From assembly GCA_905192935.1 (NCBI GenBank), contig CAJJMX010000014.1, positions 1-16,567 on the forward strand: a stretch of DNA of 16,567 bases, written 5' to 3'. Shown here piece after piece: positions 7,076-13,976 of this stretch. This DNA is from an uncultured Mailhella sp. (lineage in GTDB: Bacteria; Desulfobacterota; Desulfovibrionia; Desulfovibrionales; Desulfovibrionaceae). The notes beneath the pieces are model-generated. The model had not been told where the DNA came from. It saw only the letters and a program-made list of their open reading frames with translations, and did no database searches. A program made the position numbers and the translations under genes. Each line of letters opens with the position of its first letter. Within the stretch, counting starts at the first letter, position 1.

Positions 7076-9277
7076 ATGAGACGAGATACGCGTGCCGGAA
7101 GGCACGGCACAGAGCGCGGCGTCGATGCTGCGGGAGACTACGCCAGAAAAAGGACCGCCGGATGGCTTCTGGGCGCTTTGGAGCAGCGCGTGGAGATGAG
7201 CTCCGGATTTTTTCAGTGTCTCGGCTGGGCGACGGGCGGTCTGAACGGTTTTGTCGCCCGTCTCGAGGAAAAGACCAGGGGCATGAAGGGCGCGAGGGAC
7301 ATGGTCGACGCCCTGCGCGGCCTGCACGCTCTTCAGTCGGGGCAGAGCGGCATGGCCTATGCCTGCGAGGAGTTTTTTGCTTCTCAGGCCCGTATGCGGG
7401 AAATCGCGCGCGAGTGCGCGGCGGAGGCGTGCCGGGCATGCATGGCCCGTCCTGCGGACGATGGCATGTACGTCACGGCCGGACGGCGTCTTTCGCAGGT
7501 GTTCGGTCTGGAAGAGGAGAGCTGTCTCGTCTGCGAGTTCATTTTCATGATCCAGCAGTTTCCCGAAGTGGAAAGCTATTTCGAAGATGAGCTTAAGGCC
7601 TTCCGCATAGGCTCGAGGCGTCTGCTCTCCGGCATGCTGGGCATATCCGCGTCGGCCGTGCGCCGGGCCGTGGACGAGCTTCTCGAGTTCGGCATGGTCG
7701 ATGTCGTTTTTGCCTCCTCCCTGCGCCTCACCGAGTCGGTCCTTGCCTTCTGGGAGCCGGAGGCTCCTGCCCTGGACGAGCTGTTCTTCCGTCTTCTGGA
7801 AGGGGAGACGCTGCCTCTGAGGGATTTTTTCATTCCGGAAGAGCAGATACGTCATGTGCTCAGGCTCCTGAGAAAGCCGGGCGGCGAGTCCGTCCATGTG
7901 CTTCTTTACGGCGCTTCCGGCACGGGCAAGACCAGCTTCGTGCGCAGTCTGGCCCGGGAATGCGGCGTGAAGGCGTGGGCCGTGACCAGCCGGGACAAGG
8001 ACGGCGACGCCGACCGCCGTGCCTCGCTCACGGCCTGTCTGCATATGGCGTCCCGTCAGGAAGGCTCCTTCGTGGTGGTGGACGAGGCGGAAAGGCTTCT
8101 GGATACCGGCATGGTCTTCGGCCGCAACACCAAGGACAAGGCCTGGCTGAACGCGCTTCTGGAGCGTCCCGGACGGCGAGTCATCTGGATAAGCAATGAG
8201 GTGGGGCACATCGATCCCGCCGTGCGGCGAAGATTCAGCTTCAGCATCCACTTCGAGCGTCTCGGCGTGAGGGAGCGCGTGGAGGTGTGGCGGCAGGTTT
8301 TGAAGCGTGCGGGACTTGCCCGGAGATTTTCCGCGCCCGTCATGCGGGATCTTTCCGTCAGGTATCCCGTGGAGGCTGCGGTGATCCAGAAGGCCGTTTC
8401 CCAGGCGGCCGGACTGTACCGGACGGGCAGGGCGTTTCATGCCGCGCTCGACCGTATTCTTCAGGCGCATATCGAGCTTCAGGCAGACGGAGAGAGCCGT
8501 GCGGCAGCGAAGGCGGAACCGTGCGGGGAATTTTTTCCGGACGGCGTATGCATGGACGGCGACGTCGAGGCGTTCATGGCGCGCTGCCGGAGGATGGATG
8601 AGGCCATGCGCAGCCGTGCGCACCTTCGTCCCGGCTTCGGGACCATGCTTTTCTACGGGCCTTCCGGAACGGGCAAGACGGTGCTGGCCGGGCAGGTGGC
8701 GGCGACGCTCGGCAGACCGTGTCTCAGCCTCCGGGCCAGCGATCTTCTCGGGCCGTTTGCGGGGCTTACGGAAAAAAACATTGCCGGGGCGTTTCGGGAA
8801 GCGGAAGAGACGGGCGCCGTGCTTGTCGTCGACGAGGTGGACAGCTTTCTTTTTTGCCGGGAGGGGGCGAGGCAGTCGTGGGAGAACGGCATGGTCAACG
8901 AGTTTCTCACCGCCCTTGAGCGCTGCCGCACCTTCTGCATAGGCACCACCAACCGCAGGGAGGAACTCGACGAGGCGGCCATGCGCCGCTTTTCGTGCAA
9001 GGTGGCTTTCCGCTATGCCCGGGAAGAACAGGTGGTCAGGCTCTACGAGAGCATGCTGACTCCCCTGTGCGGGGATCCTCTGCCGTTGCCGCTTGCGCGC
9101 AGGCTCATGTCCCTGACAAGGCTGACCCCGGGAGATTTTGTCGTCGTGCGGACCCGGTACGACCCCCTGTTCGCCGCTCCCGGAAGCGTCACGCATGAAG
9201 CTCTCGTGGCCGCGCTTGAACAGGAATCCGCGCTGAAGACGGGAGGGGGCCGGAAGCGCATGGGCTTTATGGGATGA
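7076..9277 (+). CDS. Tandem AAA+ ATPase with an internal winged-helix-like segment
   Basis: A 733-residue protein with two AAA+ domains. The first has Walker A GASGTGKT (279-286), Walker B ending Asp336-Glu337, and an Arg-rich RRRF at 384-387. The second resembles classical VPS4/SpoVK-type AAA: Walker A GPSGTGKT (528-535), Walker B Asp586-Glu587, sensor GTTN with Asn626, and MRRF at 636-639. Both look competent to bind and hydrolyse ATP. The N-terminal ~260 residues match nothing I recognise, but 179-211 (MLGISASAVRRAVDELLEFG core) reads like a winged helix-turn-helix. There is no signal peptide, membrane segment or protease motif, so it is likely a cytoplasmic remodelling ATPase that may contact DNA. 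AAAGGAG (7063-7069) six bases before the ATG fixes the start. A WYL regulator gene follows in the same direction after 97 bases. The substrate is unknown; linkage to defence or stress is inference. Confidence 0.85.
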   Translation: MRRDTRAGRHGTERGVDAAGDYARKRTAGWLLGALEQRVEMSSGFFQCLGWATGGLNGFVARLEEKTRGMKGARDMVDALRGLHALQSGQSGMAYACEEFFASQARMREIARECAAEACRACMARPADDGMYVTAGRRLSQVFGLEEESCLVCEFIFMIQQFPEVESYFEDELKAFRIGSRRLLSGMLGISASAVRRAVDELLEFGMVDVVFASSLRLTESVLAFWEPEAPALDELFFRLLEGETLPLRDFFIPEEQIRHVLRLLRKPGGESVHVLLYGASGTGKTSFVRSLARECGVKAWAVTSRDKDGDADRRASLTACLHMASRQEGSFVVVDEAERLLDTGMVFGRNTKDKAWLNALLERPGRRVIWISNEVGHIDPAVRRRFSFSIHFERLGVRERVEVWRQVLKRAGLARRFSAPVMRDLSVRYPVEAAVIQKAVSQAAGLYRTGRAFHAALDRILQAHIELQADGESRAAAKAEPCGEFFPDGVCMDGDVEAFMARCRRMDEAMRSRAHLRPGFGTMLFYGPSGTGKTVLAGQVAATLGRPCLSLRASDLLGPFAGLTEKNIAGAFREAEETGAVLVVDEVDSFLFCREGARQSWENGMVNEFLTALERCRTFCIGTTNRREELDEAAMRRFSCKVAFRYAREEQVVRLYESMLTPLCGDPLPLPLARRLMSLTRLTPGDFVVVRTRYDPLFAAPGSVTHEALVAALEQESALKTGGGRKRMGFMG

Positions 9278-9299
9278 CGCGTCCCCGGAGGTCCGTTTC

Positions 9300-9328
9300 T
9301 TGCCCGGTCCGTGTTTTTTTCCTAAGGT
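9300..9328 (+). promoter_or_regulatory. Weak putative promoter of the WYL regulator gene
   Basis: TTGCCC (9300-9305) and TAAGGT (9323-9328) are separated by 17 bases containing a T7 tract. Matches to the sigma-70 consensus are four of six and three of six. The predicted start near 9335 lies inside the inverted repeat at 9330-9353, as expected if that repeat is an operator. No terminator separates the AAA+ gene from this point, so read-through from upstream is also likely. Confidence 0.35.
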
Positions 9329-9329
9329 G

Positions 9330-9353
9330 GTCATGCTCTGTCGGGAGCATGAC
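9330..9353. promoter_or_regulatory. Perfect inverted repeat, candidate operator of the WYL regulator
   Basis: GTCATGCTC (9330-9338) and GAGCATGAC (9345-9353) are exact reverse complements around the 6-base centre TGTCGG. No T-run follows, which argues against a terminator. The repeat overlaps the predicted transcription start and ends 6 bases before the GAGGAGGAG ribosome-binding site at 9360-9368. It could be a dimer operator for autoregulation, or an mRNA hairpin limiting translation. Confidence 0.55.
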
Positions 9354-9374
9354 GGCAACGAGGAGGAGAAAGGC

Positions 9375-10523
9375 ATGGGCAGGACCTGGAACCGGGACAT
9401 GACGCCTTCGGAAAGGCTGCTGGCGCTGTATTCCATGCTGCTTTTCAGCGGCAGGACGGTCAGCCTGACGGAGCTTTCCCGGGAGCTTGCGTGTTCCAAG
9501 CAGACGGTGCGCCGACTGGTGGATCAGCTGGAAGCCTCTCCTTTCGGCAGGATACTGCGCAGCATGCACGGACGCGAGGTCATGTATCGCATGGAGCGGC
9601 CTGCGGTGCTGCCGAAGATAAGTCTCGATCCCGAGGGATTGCAGCAGCTTGCCCTGTGCCGGGCGTTTTTGTGCCATCTTCTGCCGGAGACCATGCAGAG
9701 AACGATGGAGGCCGCGCTTCAGCAGGCTTCGGCCTACCTGCCCGCGGGCGAGATGCTGGGCGACGCCGAAGAGATAGGCCGGGCGCTGGCCAAGGGGCCC
9801 ATAGACTATGCGCCCTTCCAGCAGGATCTTCAGACGCTTATTGACGCCATAGGCCGGCGCAGGGTGTGCGTGGTCACCTACAGGGCCGTGTCAGGCAGCG
9901 GTGAGAAGCGGCATTTCTTTGCCCCGCAGAAGCTTCTGGCCTACCACGAATCGTTGTATGTGCACGGCTGGATGGTTTCGGAAAAGGGAAGGGCGGAGCC
10001 ACTGTACGATTCGCCGACCAACCTTGCCCTGCACCGCATGACCTCGGTGCGCATGACGCGCCGAAGCTGCGAAGGCGTAGGCAGGGAAGAGGACGATACC
10101 GAGGGCTGCTTCGGGCTCATGGGATGCAGGCCCTTCACGGTGCGCGTGCGCTTTGCCGCCTCGTCGGCGGCGTATGCGTCCGAGCGGAGGTGGAGCCGGG
10201 ATCAGAAGCTGACGAGACACAGAGACGGCAGCGTCACGCTGACCATGACGGCAAGAAGCGAGGCGGAAGTCGTCGCCTGGGTCCTGAGCTTTGCGGACAC
10301 GGCGGAGCTTCTCGCTCCGCACCGGCTGAGGGAGAAGGTGGCGGGATGCGTGGCCAGACTGAGCGCCATGTACGCCGGAGCGGCGAAGACGGGCGAAGCG
10401 CAGGAGCCGGCAAGGGCGGCATCTTCCGGCCCGTCCGGGAAGCGGGGCCTCCGTCCGGAAGAGCCCGCAGCCCTGTCCGGCGGAGAGCCGGGGCCCTCCG
10501 CCGAAGGAGCGTGTTCTCAGTAG
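9375..10523 (+). CDS. WYL-domain transcriptional regulator with N-terminal HTH
   Basis: A 382-residue ligand-responsive regulator. Residues about 10-70 form a winged helix-turn-helix (LLFSGRTVSLTELSRELACS, then KQTVRRLVDQLE). The WYL domain covers about 160-225; its namesake tripeptide is replaced by Leu194-Tyr195-Val196. A WCX-type C-terminal domain (about 255-335: VRVRFAASSAAYASERRWS, a DGSVTLTM strand, WVLSFADTAELLAPHRLREKV) follows. The last ~45 residues are a low-complexity Ala/Gly/Pro/Glu tail absent from typical members. The ATG at 9375 has GAGGAGGAG (9360-9368) six bases upstream; starts further upstream lack such a site and would lie before the inverted repeat. Its stop overlaps the 3' end of the convergent ydjM-like gene by 7 bases. 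WYL proteins often control defence or DNA-damage genes and bind nucleic-acid ligands; here the likely target is its own promoter and possibly the AAA+ gene. Confidence 0.88.
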   Translation: MGRTWNRDMTPSERLLALYSMLLFSGRTVSLTELSRELACSKQTVRRLVDQLEASPFGRILRSMHGREVMYRMERPAVLPKISLDPEGLQQLALCRAFLCHLLPETMQRTMEAALQQASAYLPAGEMLGDAEEIGRALAKGPIDYAPFQQDLQTLIDAIGRRRVCVVTYRAVSGSGEKRHFFAPQKLLAYHESLYVHGWMVSEKGRAEPLYDSPTNLALHRMTSVRMTRRSCEGVGREEDDTEGCFGLMGCRPFTVRVRFAASSAAYASERRWSRDQKLTRHRDGSVTLTMTARSEAEVVAWVLSFADTAELLAPHRLREKVAGCVARLSAMYAGAAKTGEAQEPARAASSGPSGKRGLRPEEPAALSGGEPGPSAEGACSQ

Positions 10524-10987
10524 AGCGGCACGTTGAAGTGCACGAGTTCCGGCTTTTCCATGATCCAGAAGACGAGAACGGTCATGATGAGAAGGGCGTA
10601 TTCGCCCATGCTTCCGGTGCTGCACAGGCGCAGGGAAAAGCGTTTTTTGACGCCGGGCAGCATGGGCACGCCGTGCGTGGTGCACATGTCGAGCAGGACG
10701 TGGGTGAGCGCGCCGAAGCCGAAGCCTCCTACGAGGGCGTCGGGAAGCGGGCCGAGCTGTCCCGTGAGCGACCATGCCCACAGGGCGAGCCACCAGCCGA
10801 ACCAGTGCGAGGAGCGGCGGTGCACCTGATTGAATTTCTTCTGCCGGAAAAAGGCGCGTCTTGCCGCGTGCTGATCCAGCATGTCCGGGGCCACGGAGCC
10901 GAACCAGGCGGCGGCCATGCCTGCCAGAGGCAGGCCTGCGGCAAAGGAGGCCATGAGAGCCATGGCCTGATGAGTGGTCCATTTCAT
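10517..10987 (-). CDS. YdjM-like inner-membrane putative metal-dependent hydrolase
   Basis: A 156-residue membrane protein of the YdjM family (LexA-binding, inner-membrane-associated putative hydrolase). Visible family features are THQ near the N-terminus (His6), SVAPDMLD (Asp35, Asp38), HRRSSHW (His56-Trp62), and THVLLDMCT (His96, Asp100, Thr103), followed by a KKRFSLRL segment and a C-terminal membrane segment (about 132-146). Polar His/Asp residues between hydrophobic helices suggest a metal site at the membrane; the reaction is unknown. Its ATG overlaps the stop of the preceding yccF gene in an ATGA arrangement, which indicates translational coupling. The AGGAG at 11000-11004 is 12 bases from the ATG, so coupling may matter more than direct initiation. 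It is shorter than E. coli YdjM (about 196 residues). The 3' end overlaps the convergent WYL gene. Confidence 0.8.
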   Translation of the reverse strand: MKWTTHQAMALMASFAAGLPLAGMAAAWFGSVAPDMLDQHAARRAFFRQKKFNQVHRRSSHWFGWWLALWAWSLTGQLGPLPDALVGGFGFGALTHVLLDMCTTHGVPMLPGVKKRFSLRLCSTGSMGEYALLIMTVLVFWIMEKPELVHFNVPLY

Positions 10988-11445
10988 GCGTCGTTTCTTC
11001 TCCTGTTCAGATCTTCGGCGGCGCGGCGTCGTCTTGCCTCGGCGGCCGTTTCGCAGGGCACCACGGTCTTGCCGATGGGAAAGAGCGCAAGCTCCGCGAG
11101 CTTGAGGTGCTGCCAGGCAAAGGGCAGACCCACGATGGAAAGGGCGAGGGGCACGGCCGCGGCCACATGGCCGAGCGCTATCCAGAACCCGGCGAAGACG
11201 AACCACAGGGCGTTGCCCAGCATGCCGGGAAGTCCCGTACCGAGGTCACCTTTTCCGTAAAGCACCTCGCGGGAAATGGACTCGTAGCCGAAAGGCATGA
11301 AGGCAAAGCCCGCCATGACGAAGCATGCCCTTCCCCAGGGCAGTCCGACGATGGACAGACACGCCAGCACGCCGAACAGCAGCCACAGAAGGGCCGTGAA
11401 CCAGCCGCCGAAGATGATCCAGAGAATGTTGCCTATGACGCTCAT
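10984..11445 (-). CDS. yccF: YccF family inner-membrane protein
   Basis: A 153-residue polytopic membrane protein of the YccF (DUF307) family, whose function is not established. The family's internal duplication is plain: GNILWIIFGGWFTALLWLLF...LSIVGLPWG...FMPFG (about 4-52), then GNALWFVFAGFWIALGHVAA...LSIVGLPF...LALFPIG (about 72-125). Each half has a GNxLW opening, two hydrophobic helices, an SIVGLP turn and a PxG close. A basic C-terminal tail (ETAAEARRRRAAEDLNRRRNDA, broken at residue 20 here only in reading) faces the cytoplasm by the positive-inside rule. GAGGA just upstream of the ATG at 11445 fixes the start. It is the first gene of a two-gene minus-strand operon with the ydjM-like gene (4-base overlap), read from the promoter at 11510-11538. 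Confidence 0.88.
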   Translation of the reverse strand: MSVIGNILWIIFGGWFTALLWLLFGVLACLSIVGLPWGRACFVMAGFAFMPFGYESISREVLYGKGDLGTGLPGMLGNALWFVFAGFWIALGHVAAAVPLALSIVGLPFAWQHLKLAELALFPIGKTVVPCETAAEARRRRAAEDLNRRRNDA

Positions 11446-11509
11446 GTATTCCTCATTGTCCGGCAGGCGCGGCATCCCGCAACGAGGACCGCGCCGGAGC
11501 GGAAGGAGC

Positions 11510-11538
11510 ATTTTAGCGGACTCGGCGATATTGTGCAA
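11510..11538 (-). promoter_or_regulatory. Sigma-70-like promoter of the yccF-ydjM operon
   Basis: Read on the minus strand, TTGCAC (complement of 11533-11538) is separated by exactly 17 bases from TAAAAT (complement of 11510-11515). The -10 matches five of six consensus bases and the -35 matches the leading TTG. The predicted start lies near 11503, about 58 bases ahead of the yccF ATG. Confidence 0.6.
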
Positions 11539-11741
11539 GAAAAAGAACGGGAAGCGACGACGCCGTCCTTGAATTCCTCCTTTTGCCGGAGGCGGACGGA
11601 GCCTTGCTGACGGGACGCGCCTGCGAAAGGGCGGCCGAAGGGGGCCTTGCGGCATGTCCGACCGGAAAAGGGCTGCGGGAGGGACGGGGAGCGGCGGGCC
11701 GTGAGCCCGGCTCTCGGCGGCTTTCCCGGCGTTTTGTCCGG

Positions 11742-11770
11742 TTGCAGAGCGGGACGCTATGGCGTATGCT
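11742..11770 (+). promoter_or_regulatory. Putative promoter of the asnS-trmH operon
   Basis: TTGCAG (11742-11747), a 17-base spacer and TATGCT (11765-11770, four of six consensus bases) precede asnS. The predicted start lies near 11777, giving a leader of about 35 bases. An overlapping alternative, TTGTCC (11734-11739) with TATGGC, is weaker. Confidence 0.42.
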
Positions 11771-11811
11771 GCCTCACGTTCTTTCAACATTCCTTTCCGG
11801 AGAGATTTCCT

Positions 11812-13197
11812 ATGCAGCGTACCAGCGTAAGCGAAGCTCTGGCCTCCGCCGGGCCGCGCAGCGGCATCACCGTGTGCGGATGGGTGCGGACCCGTCGCGA
11901 TTCCAAGGGATTTGCCTTTCTCGAACTCAACGACGGCTCCTGCCTCAGAAACCTTCAGTGCATCATTGATGAAGGCACGCAGGCCTGGAACAGCCTTGAA
12001 GGCGTGAACACGGGCGCGGCCGTCAGTATTTCCGGCGATCTCGTGGAATCTCCGGGCAAGGGGCAGAAGTGGGAGGTGCATGCCGATTCCATGCAGGTGT
12101 TCGGTCTGGCCGATCCCGCGACCTATCCGCTTCAGAAGAAGCGTCATTCCGATGAATTTCTGCGGACCATCGCGCATCTGCGTCCCCGCACCAACAAGTA
12201 CGGGGCGGCGTTCCGCATCCGTTCCGAGGCGGCGCTCGCCGTGCACGATTATTTCCGCGGTCTCGGCTTCTACTACGTGCATGCGCCCATCCTCACCGGT
12301 TCCGACTGCGAGGGCGCGGGCGAGATGTTCCGCGTGACCACGCTTCCCGTGGACGGCGGTCCGAAGCCCGAATCCGGCAACGTGTTTGAAAACGACTTCT
12401 TCGGCAAGCAGGCCAGTCTTACCGTTTCCGGCCAGCTTGAGGCCGAGGCCCTCGCCTGCGCCATGGGCCGTGTGTACAACTTCGGTCCCACCTTCCGCGC
12501 CGAACATTCCTACACGCCGCGCCATGCCGCCGAGTTCTGGATGGTGGAACCCGAAGCCGCCTTCAACGACATCTGGGACAACATGGAGCTTGCCGAGGGA
12601 CTCATCCGTCACGTGGTGCGGCACGTCGTGGAACGTTGCGCCGACGACGTGGCCCTCTTCGACAAGTTCGTCGCTCCCGGCCTTCTGGACGGCCTGCGCG
12701 ACATGATCGAAAAGAAGTACGCCCGCATTTCCTACCGCGATGCCGTGAAGCTCCTTCAGGAAAGCGGGAAGAAGTTCGAATATCCCGTGTCCTTCGGCAC
12801 CGATCTTCAGACCGAGCATGAGAGATTCCTTGCCGAGGAGTATTTCCGCTCCCCCGTGACGGTGTACGACTATCCCAAGGACATCAAGGCGTTCTACATG
12901 CGCATGAACGACGATAATGAGACCGTGGCCGCCATGGATCTGCTCGTGCCCCGCATCGGCGAGCTCATAGGCGGCAGCCAGAGAGAGGAACGTCTCGACC
13001 GCCTCGTCTCGCGCATCAGCGAACTGGGCCAGAAGCCCGAGGATTACTGGTGGTATCTTGATCTGCGCCGTTTCGGCAGCGTGCCCCATTCCGGTTTCGG
13101 CATGGGCTTCGAGCGCATGATCATGCTGCTGACCGGCATTGCCAACATCCGCGACGTGCTGCCGTTCCCCCGTACCACGGGGTCTCTGGAGTTCTGA
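11812..13197 (+). CDS. asnS: Asparaginyl-tRNA synthetase
   Basis: Class IIb aminoacyl-tRNA synthetase charging tRNA-Asn with asparagine in the cytoplasm. The 461-residue chain begins with the anticodon-binding OB-fold (about 15-105: GITVCGWVRTRRDSKGFAFL, then ELNDGS) followed by the catalytic domain. Class II motif 2 appears as FRAEHSYTPRHAAEFWMVEPE, with the ATP-contacting Arg at 229, and motif 3 as GFGMGFERM with Arg435. The AEFWMVEPE sequence and overall length (E. coli AsnRS has 466) separate it from AspRS, which is longer and carries a GAD insertion. GGAG at 11799-11802, nine bases upstream, supports the ATG. Its stop codon shares a base with the trmH start (TGATG), so the two genes are translationally coupled. 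Presence of AsnRS means direct Asn-tRNA formation is available, though it does not exclude an amidotransferase route elsewhere. Confidence 0.96.
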   Translation: MQRTSVSEALASAGPRSGITVCGWVRTRRDSKGFAFLELNDGSCLRNLQCIIDEGTQAWNSLEGVNTGAAVSISGDLVESPGKGQKWEVHADSMQVFGLADPATYPLQKKRHSDEFLRTIAHLRPRTNKYGAAFRIRSEAALAVHDYFRGLGFYYVHAPILTGSDCEGAGEMFRVTTLPVDGGPKPESGNVFENDFFGKQASLTVSGQLEAEALACAMGRVYNFGPTFRAEHSYTPRHAAEFWMVEPEAAFNDIWDNMELAEGLIRHVVRHVVERCADDVALFDKFVAPGLLDGLRDMIEKKYARISYRDAVKLLQESGKKFEYPVSFGTDLQTEHERFLAEEYFRSPVTVYDYPKDIKAFYMRMNDDNETVAAMDLLVPRIGELIGGSQREERLDRLVSRISELGQKPEDYWWYLDLRRFGSVPHSGFGMGFERMIMLLTGIANIRDVLPFPRTTGSLEF

Positions 13198-13787
13198 TGA
13201 GAGTCATGACTGAACGCCGCAGGGCGAAGATCGAAAAGGTGCTTTCGCAGCGCCAGAAGGGGCTTACCCTCGTCATGGACAACGTGTGGGATCCCCACAA
13301 CGTGTCGGCCATCTACCGCAGCTGCGATGCCTTCGGCGTGCCGGAAGTGCACCTCTACTACACGCAGTGCGCCTTCCCGCAGCTCAGCCGCAAGACTTCG
13401 GCCTCGGCCTTCAAGTGGGTGAACACCATCCGCCATTCCAGCAAGGAAGAGCTCATGGAGGCCCTGCGCGCCCAGAATATGCAGATCCTTGCCACGAGCT
13501 GTTCTCCCGCCTCCCGTCCCCTGGGCGAGTACGACTTCACCAAGCCCACGGCCATCATCATGGGCAACGAACATTCGGGCGTGTCGCCGGAACTCGTGCC
13601 TCTGGTGGACGGCGAAGTGTACATCCCCATGTACGGCATGGTGCAGAGCTTCAACGTATCCGTGGCCTCGGCCCTCATGCTGGCCGAAGCCTCGCGGCAG
13701 CGCGCCGTGGCGGGCATGTACGAGCGCAGGCTCTGGACCGATGAGGAATACGAAAGCAGACTGAACGCCTGGCTTGAAAAGGCGTGA
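13197..13787 (+). CDS. trmH: TrmH-type SPOUT RNA 2'-O-methyltransferase
   Basis: A 196-residue trefoil-knot (SPOUT) methyltransferase using S-adenosylmethionine. It resembles TrmH, which methylates the ribose of G18 in tRNA. The three SpoU motifs are present: NVSAIYRSCDAFG with Asn35 and Arg41 (the conserved catalytic Arg of TrmH), IIMGNEHSGVS (Gly123-Asn124-Glu125), and IPMYGMVQSFNVSVASAL, the knot region with Asn153. The N-terminal TERRRAKIEKVLSQRQKGLT helix is the TrmH RNA-binding type, and there is no L30e-like domain as in RlmB. The ATG at 13197 overlaps the asnS stop; an in-frame ATG at 13206 is an alternative start. The protein is shorter than E. coli TrmH (about 229), lacking most of the C-terminal extension. 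Coupling with asnS places two tRNA-related functions in one operon. The exact target RNA is inferred. Confidence 0.87.
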   Translation: MRVMTERRRAKIEKVLSQRQKGLTLVMDNVWDPHNVSAIYRSCDAFGVPEVHLYYTQCAFPQLSRKTSASAFKWVNTIRHSSKEELMEALRAQNMQILATSCSPASRPLGEYDFTKPTAIIMGNEHSGVSPELVPLVDGEVYIPMYGMVQSFNVSVASALMLAEASRQRAVAGMYERRLWTDEEYESRLNAWLEKA

Positions 13788-13793
13788 GCCGCA

Positions 13794-13822
13794 GCCGGAA
13801 GAAGGACCTTCCTTCTTCCGGC
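13794..13822 (+). repeat. Perfect 12-bp hairpin after trmH
   Basis: GCCGGAAGAAGG (13794-13805) is exactly complementary to CCTTCTTCCGGC (13811-13822) around a 5-base loop, ACCTT. It begins 6 bases after the trmH stop and has no T-run, so by itself it is not an intrinsic terminator. It probably protects the mRNA 3' end or assists the terminator 12 bases downstream. Confidence 0.6.
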
Positions 13823-13834
13823 GTAAGGCTTCGG

Positions 13835-13865
13835 CCCGCATCCGCCGTGGGTGCGGGTCTTTTTT
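13835..13865 (+). terminator. Rho-independent terminator of the asnS-trmH operon
   Basis: CCCGCATCC (13835-13843) pairs with GGGTGCGGG (13849-13857), nine pairs including one T-G wobble, around loop GCCGT, and is followed by T6 (13860-13865). It is the second of two consecutive hairpins after trmH. Confidence 0.88.
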
Positions 13866-13908
13866 GTGCCTGCGCTCACTTTTCCGCCTCATTCCCTCCC
13901 GCAGCCCA

Positions 13909-13937
13909 TTGCCAACGGCACGGCCGCAGGATAGAAT
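13909..13937 (+). promoter_or_regulatory. Near-consensus sigma-70 promoter
   Basis: TTGCCA (13909-13914) and TAGAAT (13932-13937) are separated by exactly 17 bases; each matches the consensus at five of six positions. The predicted start lies near 13944, about 33 bases before the ATG at 13977. It lies directly after the asnS-trmH terminator and drives the CoA-binding/cysteine-cluster gene, possibly also adk. Confidence 0.7.
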
Positions 13938-13976
13938 ATTTCCGTTTTGTGACGAATGCCTTTCAGCGGAGTGTTC

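Larger units (their letters stand above)
11446..11811. other. Divergent intergenic region between yccF and asnS
   Basis: This 366-base segment contains the yccF promoter (minus strand) and a plausible asnS promoter (plus strand). A GC-rich inverted repeat, GGCGCGG (11466-11472) with CCGCGCC (11489-11495), falls in the yccF 5' leader, and a smaller CGGGC/GCCCG hairpin lies at 11695-11709. I see no supported coding sequence; the open frame running through it in frame with asnS has no start signal of its own. No T-box or other known aminoacyl-tRNA leader motif is recognisable. Confidence 0.55.

Noticed and set aside
6515..9499. A 994-codon minus-strand frame opposite the AAA+ gene
   Set aside because: Low-complexity Arg/His/Gly composition with no recognisable motif; it crosses the strong terminator at 6943-6978 and opposes an ATPase with intact Walker motifs.
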